A stretch of DNA of 41,420 nt, taken from positions 1 to 41,420 of the forward strand of contig JAJZRG010000027.1 of the NCBI GenBank assembly GCA_021802825.1, given 5' to 3'. This DNA is from Chloroflexota bacterium. GTDB taxonomy: Bacteria; Chloroflexota; Limnocylindria; Limnocylindrales; CSP1-4. The position numbers and the translations under genes were made by a program. Below are positions 1 through 7,575 of the stretch, in pieces. Positions within the stretch are counted from its first letter, which is position 1. The number at the start of each line of letters is the position of its first letter. The notes under the pieces were generated by a model. The model was not told the DNA's origin. It searched no databases and saw only the letters and a program-made list of their open reading frames with translations.

Positions 1-29
1 AGCCCGACGAACCGGGTAGTCTTCTCCAT
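1..29 (-). CDS. 5' end of a probable IS110-family transposase (partial)
   Basis: Reading leftwards from an ATG at 29, the first nine codons give MEKTTRFVG, and a GGGAGG ribosome binding site lies at 38-43 on the reverse strand. IS110-family transposases very often begin with this pattern, followed by a DVSK or DVHK motif. The rest of the gene is outside the window. In this family the non-coding end upstream of the transposase encodes the bridge RNA, so the bases just right of position 29 may belong to the element. The call rests on nine residues and is tentative. Confidence 0.35.
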
Positions 30-145
30 TGGACCGGCCTCCCGCATGTGGCTCTGTGCGGACTCCGTCAACTGGCCCGCGCAATCCACGATGATGCGCG
101 AGCGCCGGTCCTTCCATGTTGACTAGGACCGAAGGGGAGGTACGC

Positions 146-466
146 ATGGACATGGATGAAGGTCGAAATCCCGCCACGCTGGTCCGCCAGTCTCGTCGCA
201 CGGGCTCCTGGCACGATGTCGGTGCCTGGCTCGCGACATCACTCAACGATCTCGACAGTTCAATCCGGGCAGGAGCTACGGCGCGCTCCGCTCGTCAGGC
301 TCTGATGTGGGACCGCATCGCGGTTGCGGCGGGTGACCACCGAGACGTTGACCTGATCCTTCTGCCCGATGGAACACGCGTCTGCTGGCACCTGTCGAAG
401 TCCCGACGGGCGACCGGTTGGGTCGTCGAGCGACGGGGTGAGCGCTGCGTCTTCCCGGCGAGCTAG
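146..466 (+). CDS. hypothetical protein, 106 aa
   Basis: A small soluble protein that I do not recognise. I chose the ATG at 146 over the upstream TTG at 116 because GGGGAGGT sits at 134-141 with good spacing. The N-terminal half is basic and helical (SRRTGSWHDVGAWLATSLND). The C-terminal half has alternating hydrophobic residues (VDLILLPDGTRVCWHLSKS, then GWVVERRGERCVF) that suggest a small beta sheet. There is no signal peptide or membrane segment. It lies between the possible IS110 end and a gene remnant, so it may be mobile-element cargo. No function can be assigned. Confidence 0.6.
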   Translation: MDMDEGRNPATLVRQSRRTGSWHDVGAWLATSLNDLDSSIRAGATARSARQALMWDRIAVAAGDHRDVDLILLPDGTRVCWHLSKSRRATGWVVERRGERCVFPAS

Positions 467-468
467 GT

Positions 469-816
469 CTAGTGGTCGCGCTTGCCCCTGTACTCCGCCC
501 AGACGACATCCATGTCGAGCCCGCCGCCGATCGCCTCTCGCATCACGCGAAGGGCAGCATGCGAGTAGCCGTCGTGGGTGGATCGGCCGAAGACGAACTG
601 GCGATGGTACTCAGGGTTCCCATCGATGCCGAGGTGGGCTCGTAGGGCCACGGCCTTGGGCGGCGTGAGCTCGACGAGCTTGGCGAGTTCAGTCTTCGAG
701 AATGGGAACCTCGCCTGCAAATCTACGTCGCGGACTGCGCCTGCCTCACCCGACTCGCCGGCCCCGACGAAGCGGACTGGAGCGCCCTCCCGCCGCGTGG
801 TGTGCACCTTGATCGA
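469..816 (-). pseudogene. C-terminal remnant resembling DUF3644-type proteins
   Basis: About 115 codons read as convincing protein. They include a winged-helix-like stretch (FPFSKTELAKLVELTPPKA, then HLGIDGNPEYHRQF and YSHAALRVMREAI) and end with VVWAEYRGKRDH and a stop. A similar helix-turn-helix tail is, from memory, found at the C-terminus of DUF3644 (EC042_2821-like) proteins. Upstream of about 816 the frame stays open but turns into Arg/Pro-rich translation with no start codon or ribosome binding site, so the N-terminal part is missing. The break coincides with the broken 5' end of a plus-strand remnant, as if one deletion removed the starts of two divergent genes. The family name is a tentative match. 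Confidence 0.5.
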
Positions 817-956
817 GACTTCGAGTCCGCGCCGACGACCTGGAGAGCGAGTTCCCCACCGAGGCGCCCTCGATCGGTTTGCCGGAGCCCGACGCGCTGC
901 CGGACTTCGACTTGTCACTCGTCGACGAGGAGTTGGAGTCGGATGCATCCGGATGA
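813..956 (+). pseudogene. acidic C-terminal tail of a lost gene upstream of the XRE/ImmA gene
   Basis: From about 830 this frame reads as an acidic, proline-containing tail (DDLESEFPTEAPSIGLPEPD, then DFDLSLVDEELESDASG) and stops with TGA at 954-956. It overlaps the ATG of the XRE/ImmA gene at 943 by 14 bases, which is typical of translational coupling, so the lost gene was probably co-transcribed with it. A stop at 810-812 and the absence of a start codon show that the 5' part is gone. Function unknown. Confidence 0.35.
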
Positions 957-2043
957 GGCGACGCAGCTCGAGACGGCCCGGGCGCTCTTCGACGGCGGCA
1001 GGCTCACCCAGGCTCGGCAGCTCGCAGGTCTCCTCAAAGCGGAGCTCGGTCGCGCAGTCGACTTGTCCGCGGCGGCGATCGGCCAGTTCGAGAGCGGAGA
1101 CGCAAAGCCCACCACCGCAACGCTGGCGCGGCTGGCCCTGTTCCTCCAGGTGCCGCCCGCCTTCTTCGCGGCGGACCGACTCCGGGTGACCGTGACCGAG
1201 GACCAGGTCCACTTCCGCAGCCTCCGCTCTACCTCGAACCGCGACAGGACGCAGGCGCGCGCACAGGTCGAGATTCTCGTGCAGGTGGTCGAGACGCTCG
1301 AGCGGCGGGTGCGGCTGCCACGCGTAGACCTGCCCGAGTTGCCGTCGGACACCACTCCCGAGGACGCGGCGCGCGCGGTCCGCCTCGCATGGGATCTCGG
1401 GAGTCGGCCGATCAAGGACCTCGTCGGCCTGCTCGAGCGCCGGGGTGTGATCATCTCGCGCTTGACGGCCGTCACCGAGGAGGTCGACGCGTTCTCGTGC
1501 TGGGTGTCGGGTCGGCCATACATCATCCTGGCCGCGAACAAGGATGCGGCGGATCGATCACGCTTCGACGCCGCGCATGAGCTCGCCCACCTTCTCCTAC
1601 ACGAGGACGCCCAGCCAGGAGACCCGGACATCGAGCGGCTCGCCCATCGGTTCGCAGCCGAGCTCCTGGCGCCTGCCGACGCGATCGAGCCGCTTCTCCC
1701 GAGGCGTGTCGACTGGCGACGCCTGGCTGAGCTCAAGCTCGAGTGGGGCGTGTCCATGGCGATGCTGCTCCGGCGAATGCGCGATCTCGACGTCATCTCT
1801 GACGCTGCCTTCCGCCGCGGCATGATCGACATCAACCGCCGGAACTGGCGCCAGAGCGAGCCGGTGACGCTGGGCCAGCCGGAGCAGCCGGAACTCCTCG
1901 CTCGCGCTGTTGCACTCCTAGATCGCGAGCGGAGTTACGGATTGCCTGACCTCGCCCGCGAGGTCGCGCTCAGCCCATCTCGCCTGACTTCGCTGGTGTT
2001 CGCCCTTCGCAGCGCGCCGCGCGCGGACTTGACCCTGGGCTGA
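943..2043 (+). CDS. XRE-family regulator fused to ImmA/IrrE metallopeptidase
   Basis: A 366-residue fusion protein. Residues ~5-80 form a Cro/C1-type helix-turn-helix (LTQARQLAGLLKAEL then AAIGQFESGDAKPTTATLARLA). A linker follows, then an ImmA/IrrE (COG2856) zinc metallopeptidase domain with the motif HELAHLLLH and a downstream ERLAHRFAAELLAP helix that supplies the third ligand region. Members of this family cleave or control a cognate repressor or toxin, as ImmA does for ImmR and IrrE for DdrO. The ATG at 943 overlaps the end of an upstream remnant, and GGAG-like sequences lie at 930-938. The in-frame start at 802 was rejected because its first 47 codons have no protein character. The C-terminal ~70 residues contain a second putative helix-turn-helix (YGLPDLAREVALSPSRLTSL). 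Confidence 0.9.
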   Translation: MHPDEATQLETARALFDGGRLTQARQLAGLLKAELGRAVDLSAAAIGQFESGDAKPTTATLARLALFLQVPPAFFAADRLRVTVTEDQVHFRSLRSTSNRDRTQARAQVEILVQVVETLERRVRLPRVDLPELPSDTTPEDAARAVRLAWDLGSRPIKDLVGLLERRGVIISRLTAVTEEVDAFSCWVSGRPYIILAANKDAADRSRFDAAHELAHLLLHEDAQPGDPDIERLAHRFAAELLAPADAIEPLLPRRVDWRRLAELKLEWGVSMAMLLRRMRDLDVISDAAFRRGMIDINRRNWRQSEPVTLGQPEQPELLARAVALLDRERSYGLPDLAREVALSPSRLTSLVFALRSAPRADLTLG

Positions 2044-2206
2044 CGCTCGCCGAGATCAGGGCAGCAAGGGTGGCGGCGGGGGCGTTGCAGATCGCTACGA
2101 CCATCGCTGCGCGGGCTGTGTGCCCCGCTTGACTACCTCGCCTTTGTGCTGACACCTCCATTGCGCATGTGTGCGATAATCGCAACAACGCAGCAGGAGG
2201 CACCCG

Positions 2207-2530
2207 ATGACCACCATCGGAGAACGGGTCCGGCTCGCCAGGGAAGCCAAAGGGCTCACCCAGACGGCGCTCGGTCGGGCGGTCGGCATGGACCGTGACA
2301 AGGTCAACAAGGTCGAGCACGGCACTCGGGATGTGTCGGGCGGCGAGCTCATCAACTTCGCCCAGGCCCTGGACGTCCCAGTCGAGAAGCTCCTCCGGGA
2401 GGCGATCAAGGTCCAGTACAGGGGCCCGAAGGACCGGTCGGGCATGCCAGCCGCCGAGGCGACCCTCAACCGCATCGTCGACAACTATCTCGACGCCTGC
2501 GCCCTGGCTTGGCCCCTTGAGCAGCACTGA
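2207..2530 (+). CDS. XRE-family transcriptional regulator
   Basis: A 107-residue protein made almost entirely of a Cro/C1-type helix-turn-helix: TIGERVRLAREAKGLTQTAL, GRAVGMDRDKVNKVEHGTRD, then GGELINFAQALDVPVEKLL. The start has a good ribosome binding site (GCAGGAGG, seven to eight bases upstream). A promoter may lie within the preceding 160-base gap. Its stop overlaps the start of the ImmA/IrrE gene, so the two are a coupled repressor/peptidase pair. The likely role is autorepressor of this operon, with activity controlled by its partner protease. This second system is separate from the fused gene at 943-2043. Confidence 0.9.
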   Translation: MTTIGERVRLAREAKGLTQTALGRAVGMDRDKVNKVEHGTRDVSGGELINFAQALDVPVEKLLREAIKVQYRGPKDRSGMPAAEATLNRIVDNYLDACALAWPLEQH

Positions 2531-3209
2531 CCTGCTCGCCGAGATGGCCGGCCAGGGTGCGCGGCCGGCGGGTAGCGCATCGCTCTGGGCCGATCCGTTC
2601 GAGGCGCTCGACCGCCTCGGCGTCGCCGTGTTCCGAGTGCCCCTCAAGAAGGCATTCGAGGGTGCGTACACACGACCGGAAGGGCATCCGCTCGCGGTCG
2701 TGAACTCGCTGACCGACTTCGTCCGCCAGCGCTTCACCGCGGCGCACGAGCTCGGCCACCACGTCATGTACCGCGAGGGCGAGTCGCCCGAGACGTTCAC
2801 CGATGTCGACCTTGATGCTGATCCGGTAGCCCCGAACCCCGATGAGGACGCGGCCGACGGGTTCGCCGTCGCGTTCTTGATGCCGCGCGACCTCGTCGCA
2901 CGGGTCACGGAGCCCTGGCAGGACGACGACCGACGCGTCGTCTCAGTCATGCACGCCTTCGAGGTCAGCCGGGTCGCGGCGGCCCGGCGCTGCGCGACCT
3001 TCGGCTTGATCACAGAAGCGACCAAGGCGAAATACGAGAAGGACCACACGACGGTCCCGACCCTGTACGCCCTCATCAACGAGGTGCCCCGAAACCGCAG
3101 GTCGGAGATGGGCGTGACGCGCCGCGACCATCGACTCGAGGAGAAGGTCCGGCTCTTGGCTGACTCGCCGTTCATCGACGAGCCTGCGCGTCTGCTGCGC
3201 CTGGCCTGA
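2517..3209 (+). CDS. ImmA/IrrE-family metallopeptidase
   Basis: A zinc peptidase of the COG2856 group. The active-site helix is RFTAAHELGHHVMY (HEXXH), followed by DEDAADGFAVAFLMPRDLV, the usual second helix with the glutamate/aspartate ligand region. The C-terminal part (FEVSRVAAARRCATFGLITEA) is the winged-helix-like region common in this family. Start codon is uncertain: TTG at 2517 overlaps the XRE stop by 14 bases and is my choice; ATG at 2544 is the alternative. Neither has a strong ribosome binding site, as expected for translational coupling. The expected substrate is the XRE protein encoded just upstream. Confidence 0.85.
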   Translation: MSSTDLLAEMAGQGARPAGSASLWADPFEALDRLGVAVFRVPLKKAFEGAYTRPEGHPLAVVNSLTDFVRQRFTAAHELGHHVMYREGESPETFTDVDLDADPVAPNPDEDAADGFAVAFLMPRDLVARVTEPWQDDDRRVVSVMHAFEVSRVAAARRCATFGLITEATKAKYEKDHTTVPTLYALINEVPRNRRSEMGVTRRDHRLEEKVRLLADSPFIDEPARLLRLA

Positions 3210-3257
3210 CGCTAGACTGGCTCCCGACGGACCGGCCCGGCCCGAGGGGGACTCACC

Positions 3258-4058
3258 TTGGCATCGCTCCACACCGTTGCGGCTGACCGAGTTGTCGCGG
3301 GCGTCGCCGGCGCGGTAACGATCTGGGTATCGACCGAGGTGTGCTATGGCCTTGTGCGCCATGCGCCTGGATCGCTCGAAGCCATCGTTTCTCACCTCGG
3401 CGATCGGCTATCGCTTGTCCCGGCCGCCCGCGAGAACCTGGAGCGCGACCGAAAGGCGAGCTATGACCCTGATCTGGTCCGGACGGCCAGCCGAACACTG
3501 ACCGCGCTTGGCGGCAGTCTCGACGACCGCCCGCTTGTTGCACGCGCGGTGCAGAGCGCTGCGCAGACCGCGGTCGTCTACGGGGTTCGGTCTTGGACGG
3601 ACATCTCGCACCCCGGCATTCGCGCTGAGGCCGTCGAGCAGGCAGTGGGGGTGCAATACGCGAACCCGACCGCCGAAGCTCACCGAGCGGCCGCGTTAGT
3701 AACCGCGGACGCAAGCAAGCGGCTTCGGACTGAGGCGGCCGAGCAGGTCGCCGCCATCCAGTTCGCACCGTCAGCCGCCGTGATCGCTATCGGGCAGCGC
3801 GGTCGACTCGTCGGAGCGCTCAATAGCGACGCAGCCAAGCCGCGGGTGTTCGGCGCGCACCACGTCCTGGCCTTGCTCTGTCGCGACGGCTTGCTCGATC
3901 GCGACGTCACGCAAGCGGCAATCCGGCTCATGCACTTCGAGGCGACGCCGGAGCATCTCCGGTTGCCGTACTTCAACGGCCAGCGGGCGATGTCAGACGA
4001 CACGACGCGAGCGATGAAGGCGTTCATACAGGGTAAGTCCGGCCGGATCGAGTTCTAG
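3258..4058 (+). CDS. hypothetical protein downstream of the XRE/ImmA pair
   Basis: A 266-residue protein beginning at a TTG (3258), chosen because GAGGGGG at 3244-3250 gives ideal spacing and no ATG is nearby. It lies 48 bases after the peptidase gene in the same direction, so it is probably part of the same transcript. The sequence is alanine-rich and mostly helical, with repeated polar/hydrophobic stretches (AARENLERDRKASYDPDLV, AEAVEQAVGVQYANPTAEAH). The C-terminus is charged (DDTTRAMKAFIQGKSGRIEF). I see no signal peptide, membrane span or catalytic motif. By position it could be the effector or the protected target of the XRE/ImmA system, but that is only inference. Confidence 0.72.
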   Translation: MASLHTVAADRVVAGVAGAVTIWVSTEVCYGLVRHAPGSLEAIVSHLGDRLSLVPAARENLERDRKASYDPDLVRTASRTLTALGGSLDDRPLVARAVQSAAQTAVVYGVRSWTDISHPGIRAEAVEQAVGVQYANPTAEAHRAAALVTADASKRLRTEAAEQVAAIQFAPSAAVIAIGQRGRLVGALNSDAAKPRVFGAHHVLALLCRDGLLDRDVTQAAIRLMHFEATPEHLRLPYFNGQRAMSDDTTRAMKAFIQGKSGRIEF

Positions 4059-4779
4059 CAGGGGCACAGGAGAGACCAAGCGGGCGGAGCGGTCATCGCC
4101 CCGCCAGCCCCGCCCTATACCGCTCCAGCCACGCGAGCTGCCCACCGGCTGGCCAGCGGCGGGGCGTACATCTGGACCGTCTCGCCGGTGGCCTCGAAGG
4201 GCTCTTGCGCGGGGTGTCTGGCCGACGTGCGCGTCATCGCGTCTGAGCGTACGGACGAGTTGTGACACGTCGCGTGTCACAACCGCGCTTACCGGCCTGC
4301 GTTCTCGGTCGCCGCGCAGACCTGATTGGCCTTGGCCTCGAGGCCCTTGCCCTGTGGTGCCGACCTCTTGGTATCACGCCAAAGTGGACCGATGCCGAGT
4401 GCAGTTTCGGGGCCATCCAGTGAAGTTCGATGACTTGCAGACGCTCATCGCCAAACGCCTATGACACACAGGCCCTGCGCCCATCCTTGACGTGCTCGGC
4501 GCTTGCGCGAAGCGGAGCTTGCGCAGATGATCGATAGGTAGCGTGCGGACCGGCTGTGCGCACGAGACCATGGAGACGGAGCGAGCACCGATGGCGACTT
4601 GTCCTGAGCAGAGCGCCGGCCTCGCCGCCGGCCTCGCGGCCGGGATCCTGCTGCGGGCGGCCCTGCCGGCCGCCCTCGCGCACGGCGCCACCCACGCCCT
4701 CGTCTCCGAGCTCGATGGGTCTGGAGTACGCCGAGGTCCTTTGTCCGTGGTGCAAGGGGCACTCGCCGCGCGGTGGGGT
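4059..4779. other. stretch without a convincing gene
   Basis: About 720 bases separate the gene ending at 4058 from the small minus-strand gene at 4780. The stretch holds a perfect inverted repeat (4259-4283). It also has a plus-strand open frame from 4591 whose start (MATCPEQSAGLAAGLAAGIL) looks like a small membrane-protein fragment. That frame loses protein character near 4715, while a neighbouring frame continues as MGLEYAEVLCPWCKGHSPRG and stops at 4783. This suggests a frameshifted relic. I see no RNA gene. Confidence 0.4.
4259..4283. repeat. perfect 10-bp inverted repeat (possible operator)
   Basis: GTTGTGACAC at 4259-4268 is followed by a five-base spacer (GTCGC) and its exact reverse complement at 4274-4283. 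There is no T-tract, so it does not look like an intrinsic terminator. The 25-base symmetrical site has the size of a dimeric repressor operator. No intact gene starts close enough to name a target. Confidence 0.6.
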
Positions 4780-4935
4780 CTAGCCCAAGCAGGCCCTCAG
4801 CACGGCAGCCATCGGCAGCGCCAGCACCATCGCCAGCACAATGGATCCGGCGAACTGCCGGGGGCTCATGCCGAACGCGATGACGAACCGGGGCACCTTG
4901 CAGCACGGTCTCGGGCACGGGATCTGATCAGGCAT
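4780..4935 (-). CDS. small membrane protein, 51 aa
   Basis: Starts at an ATG with a strong AGGAGGT ribosome binding site at good spacing on the reverse strand. The N-terminus is polar with three cysteines (MPDQIPCPRPCCKVPRFVIA). The C-terminal half is one clear transmembrane helix (FAGSIVLAMVLALPMAAVL). The protein ends with ACLG. I do not recognise it. The start sits back to back with the GTG of the plus-strand ORF at 4937, so the strong ribosome binding site is the main reason to believe this gene. The longer open frame reaching 5055 was rejected because that extension is antisense to real coding sequence. Confidence 0.6.
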   Translation of the reverse strand: MPDQIPCPRPCCKVPRFVIAFGMSPRQFAGSIVLAMVLALPMAAVLRACLG

Positions 4936-4936
4936 T

Positions 4937-5452
4937 GTGTACCTCCTGCGGGACTCTCGGCCGGAGCGCCGCGAGGTCAAGCCTGGCCCACGGAGGTCAC
5001 ACGAGTTCGAGCAGCTCTTCGAGGACGCGATCGAGCGCGCGCAGACGGTGCGCAACCCAGGGAAGCTCGGCTACTGGGCGCGCATGATGGCCGGGCTGGC
5101 GACGCACCAGCGGCCCGCCGAGCGCGATAGGGAGCGCCTCTTCGACACGCTCGACGCGGTCCGACCGCCGCACCTCCGTCTGCTCCACGTGATCGCCACG
5201 ACCACCGAGCCGCGCCAAGGCCTGTACATGGGCGGCGTCAGCGACACGCTGAGCTGGAAGATGCCCGACGTGCCTGAAGACGAGTTCCGCCGCGACTGGG
5301 TGGACCTCGCGAGCTATGGGCTCGTCGGCGGATACCCGTCAGGCACGATGACGGCACAGGGCGCCGGCAACCTCGCAGGTCATGTCACCCCGTACGGAAG
5401 GGAGTTCGTGCGGTGTGCCTATCCGGTTGCCTCAGGACGGCTGCCGACGTGA
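4937..5452 (+). CDS. probable 5'-truncated conserved hypothetical protein
   Basis: From about residue 21 the protein is clearly genuine: HEFEQLFEDAIERAQTVRNP, KLGYWARMMAGLATHQRP, then LFDTLDAVRPPHLRLLHVIA. From memory this matches a group of phage- and island-associated hypothetical proteins that usually carry another 80 or so helical residues at the N-terminus. Those are absent here: the first ~20 codons after the GTG at 4937 (MYLLRDSRPERREVKPGPRR) look like non-coding sequence read through. The gene overlaps the next start (GTG at 5449) by four bases, a trace of an operon. It is probably a relic with an intact 3' end, though a short functional form cannot be excluded. Confidence 0.5.
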   Translation: MYLLRDSRPERREVKPGPRRSHEFEQLFEDAIERAQTVRNPGKLGYWARMMAGLATHQRPAERDRERLFDTLDAVRPPHLRLLHVIATTTEPRQGLYMGGVSDTLSWKMPDVPEDEFRRDWVDLASYGLVGGYPSGTMTAQGAGNLAGHVTPYGREFVRCAYPVASGRLPT

Positions 5453-6287
5453 GCGAGATCGACGAAGGGCCGAACGAGCCGGACGGCACATTGACTCCCA
5501 CTGACCGGGAGGCCAACCTGCGGCCCTGAAGCGCGTCGCTGTCCGCCTCGCCCTCGTCGCCGCGCTCGCGGAGTCGGCCTCCGGCTGCGCCGGCGGCGAC
5601 ACGTCGCTCGACCTCGTACTTTGCGCGCAGCTTCTCCTCCCGCCGATCCCCGTATTGGCGGAACCACCGGCGGTACGACTCCCCGATCTCCCAGTCGAGG
5701 ATTCCGAGCTCGTGGCCCTTGCACCGATCGTCGTCGCATGTGAACTCGTAGGCAAAGGACCAAGGGATTTGCTCCAGCTCCGCGAGTTCCGCCGTCTCGG
5801 CCTCACCGAGGCCTAGCCGCTGCTGGCGGAGGGCTGCGAGTTGGCGCGGACCCCATGGCTTCGCCTTCCGCTTGACGAGTCGCTTGATCTCCTTGGGCCG
5901 GAACATGCCGAGGCTCGTGCCGATCCGATGCTGAGCGGCCTGGATCTCCTCAAGCGAACGCGCCGGCGGCGGCAACAGCGCCATCCGCTTCCGCCACCCG
6001 CTGTCGCCAGAAGGCATCGGGTCATCAATCAGCTCGATTGTGTCCTGGTGGACGCGCAGGCTCTCAGGCCTCGTGTCGTCGCGGGGCTTGCTCACCTCAC
6101 AGGAGATCACCTGGTACTTCGGGAACTTCTTGTCGGCAAGGCGGCGGTAGGTGATCGGGTACATGCGCACCCAGGTGCGCGTGTCGAGGTCCACCCCTGC
6201 ACAGCAGACGGTCTCGATGTACGACCGGCTGGGATTGGGGTATGTCTTGACGACCACCAGGATCCGCCGAGCCTCGCCGCCGAGCAT
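5385..6287 (-). CDS. dual-OB-domain-like protein with a replaced C-terminus
   Basis: Begins at an ATG (6287) with ARRILVVVKTYPNPSRSYIE, then TVCCAGVDLDTRTWVRMYPI and SCEVSKPRDDTRPESLRVHQ. These blocks match, from memory, the family described as dual OB-containing (DuOB), found in scattered bacterial islands. A later block, YEFTCDDDRCKGHELGILDW, followed by EIGESYRRWFRQYG, is also conserved in that family. After about residue 233 (near 5590) the expected C-terminal strand region is missing and the frame becomes Arg/Gly/Ser-rich up to a stop at 5385, overlapping plus-strand coding sequence. The gene is therefore probably truncated by rearrangement, and the tail from about 5590 to 5385 is read-through. 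Biochemical role unknown. Confidence 0.65.
   Translation of the reverse strand: MLGGEARRILVVVKTYPNPSRSYIETVCCAGVDLDTRTWVRMYPITYRRLADKKFPKYQVISCEVSKPRDDTRPESLRVHQDTIELIDDPMPSGDSGWRKRMALLPPPARSLEEIQAAQHRIGTSLGMFRPKEIKRLVKRKAKPWGPRQLAALRQQRLGLGEAETAELAELEQIPWSFAYEFTCDDDRCKGHELGILDWEIGESYRRWFRQYGDRREEKLRAKYEVERRVAAGAAGGRLRERGDEGEADSDALQGRRLASRSVGVNVPSGSFGPSSISLTSAAVLRQPDRHTARTPFRTG
5449..5529 (+). pseudogene. first 26 codons of a lost downstream gene
   Basis: The GTG at 5449 overlaps the preceding TGA in a GTGA arrangement typical of coupled genes. It reads MSEIDEGPNEPDGTLTPTDR before a stop at 5527-5529. The acidic, protein-like start and the coupling suggest the beginning of a real gene. Its remainder has been replaced by DNA that belongs to the minus-strand dual-OB-like gene. 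Confidence 0.3.
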
Positions 6288-6382
6288 CACGGTGCCCTTG
6301 GCAAGGTGGTGGCGCGGCTGGGCCCGTGACCCGCCTTGACAACGGCCGCATCTGGCCGTTGATCCGACAGGAGGTAGCAACG

Positions 6383-6637
6383 GTGGACGACAACCAGACA
6401 CTCGACCGACGGGATCACAGCCAAGCCCTCAGACGCCGAATCGAAGATGCCTTTCCCGAGCACTGGTGGGAGCTGAGCATCTGGGATCTCGCTGAGCGGC
6501 TCGCGGATGCGACCACCGGCGACGCTCACTACGACTGGCCAAACAGGGTCGGATCGTCTGATCCGGGCCTCACCGGGTCACCCGAGCCAGAGCCGGATTT
6601 GGCCGCCTTCAGATCGATGGAGCTGCCCTCGGCGTGA
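6383..6637 (+). CDS. small hypothetical protein, 84 aa
   Basis: I start this at the GTG at 6383 because GGAGG lies at 6370-6374; the upstream in-frame ATG at 6326 has no such signal. The N-terminal ~50 residues are well-formed (DDNQTLDRRDHSQALRRRIE, then AFPEHWWELSIWDLAERLAD). The remainder is Pro/Glu-rich. The last 36 codons overlap the 3' end of the minus-strand gene at 6529-7575, so the two genes converge with overlap. Function unknown. Confidence 0.5.
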   Translation: MDDNQTLDRRDHSQALRRRIEDAFPEHWWELSIWDLAERLADATTGDAHYDWPNRVGSSDPGLTGSPEPEPDLAAFRSMELPSA

Positions 6638-7575
6638 GTCACGCCTACGGAGCCTGACGCGCGTCCGGGGGATGACGGCCGTCGTTCGCTCTCGTGGGGC
6701 GCCTCCGAGGGATCACCCAGCTTGGTTGGCGGCGAGGGATCTCGAGGCTCCGCGATGGCTGACGCGAGCGATTCGGGGAGTCGAGTCTGCCGGGTGATGA
6801 GTGCGCTCGCTAGACGCAGGAGTCGAGCCGACTCCTCGTGATCAGCAGCGGCCCAATCGAAGTCGGAATTCCCGAGGAGCGCGGCTCCGAACTGCGCATC
6901 GGCAAGGCGCGGCGCATCCGCAGCCGCGCGAGGGGCCTGCGCGAATCGATGGATGAGTTCGAGCAGGCGATCGGCGTATGCAGGCGGGCGCGGCGCAAAC
7001 GCCCCGAGCGACTGGACGAGCTTGCCAGGGGCGACTCCTGCTTCACTCAGGACTCCAGCGAGGTACTCGTCCACGGCCCGCGACATCTGCTCGAGGGAGC
7101 GGTAGTCCGCAAGTCCCTCGGCCAGGCGCTCAGCCATCCGCACATCGAAGATCGCCTCCGGCTGCTGGTACGAGTCGGCCGCCAGACGCACGACGGCGAC
7201 CACGATTCCCGTAAGGAGCTCGCTGGACAGCCATTGCAGCCCGAGTCGCTCCGGCTCCGGCAGGTGGTCCGAGTAGCGCTCACCGACCAGGCGCGTCGCT
7301 CCGAGGGCCCGCTTCAACGCCGATGCAGGCGGGGCAAGCCATAGGTCGGAGCGCGCGAACCAATAGGCACGGCTGAGCTCGCGGTCCGGCTTGGTCGTCG
7401 CTCGAGCAAGTTCGCTCAGATGGAGGAGCCGGGGATCATGGCTCCCATAGCGGCCGTCAGGCTCTAGGCCGAGGAGTTGCTCGCGCCGGTCGAGGTCGCG
7501 CTGGTCGGCGATCGAGGCCTTGAGTTCCGATGCCAGCCGACGAAGAGGATCACTCGCAGCCTTTGTGACGAACAA
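6529..7575 (-). CDS. hypothetical protein, about 348 aa, start uncertain
   Basis: A long helical protein with coherent amphipathic segments (ASDPLRRLASELKASIADQR; LRHL-like blocks; ERLGLQWLSSELLTGIVVAV). It ends in a Pro/Ser/Gly-rich disordered tail of about 90 residues. I do not recognise the family. The only in-frame start is a TTG at 7575 with no ribosome binding site, and immediately to its right lies a plus-strand gene fragment that also lacks a start. The 5' end may therefore have been lost by rearrangement. Composition is leucine- and alanine-rich without a clear membrane span or catalytic motif. Confidence 0.62.
   Translation of the reverse strand: MFVTKAASDPLRRLASELKASIADQRDLDRREQLLGLEPDGRYGSHDPRLLHLSELARATTKPDRELSRAYWFARSDLWLAPPASALKRALGATRLVGERYSDHLPEPERLGLQWLSSELLTGIVVAVVRLAADSYQQPEAIFDVRMAERLAEGLADYRSLEQMSRAVDEYLAGVLSEAGVAPGKLVQSLGAFAPRPPAYADRLLELIHRFAQAPRAAADAPRLADAQFGAALLGNSDFDWAAADHEESARLLRLASALITRQTRLPESLASAIAEPRDPSPPTKLGDPSEAPHESERRPSSPGRASGSVGVTHAEGSSIDLKAAKSGSGSGDPVRPGSDDPTLFGQS

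Noticed and set aside
5527..5640. plus-strand peptide KRVAVRLALVAALAESASG resembling a signal peptide
   Set aside because: There is no start codon or ribosome binding site, and it lies opposite the tail of the dual-OB-like gene.
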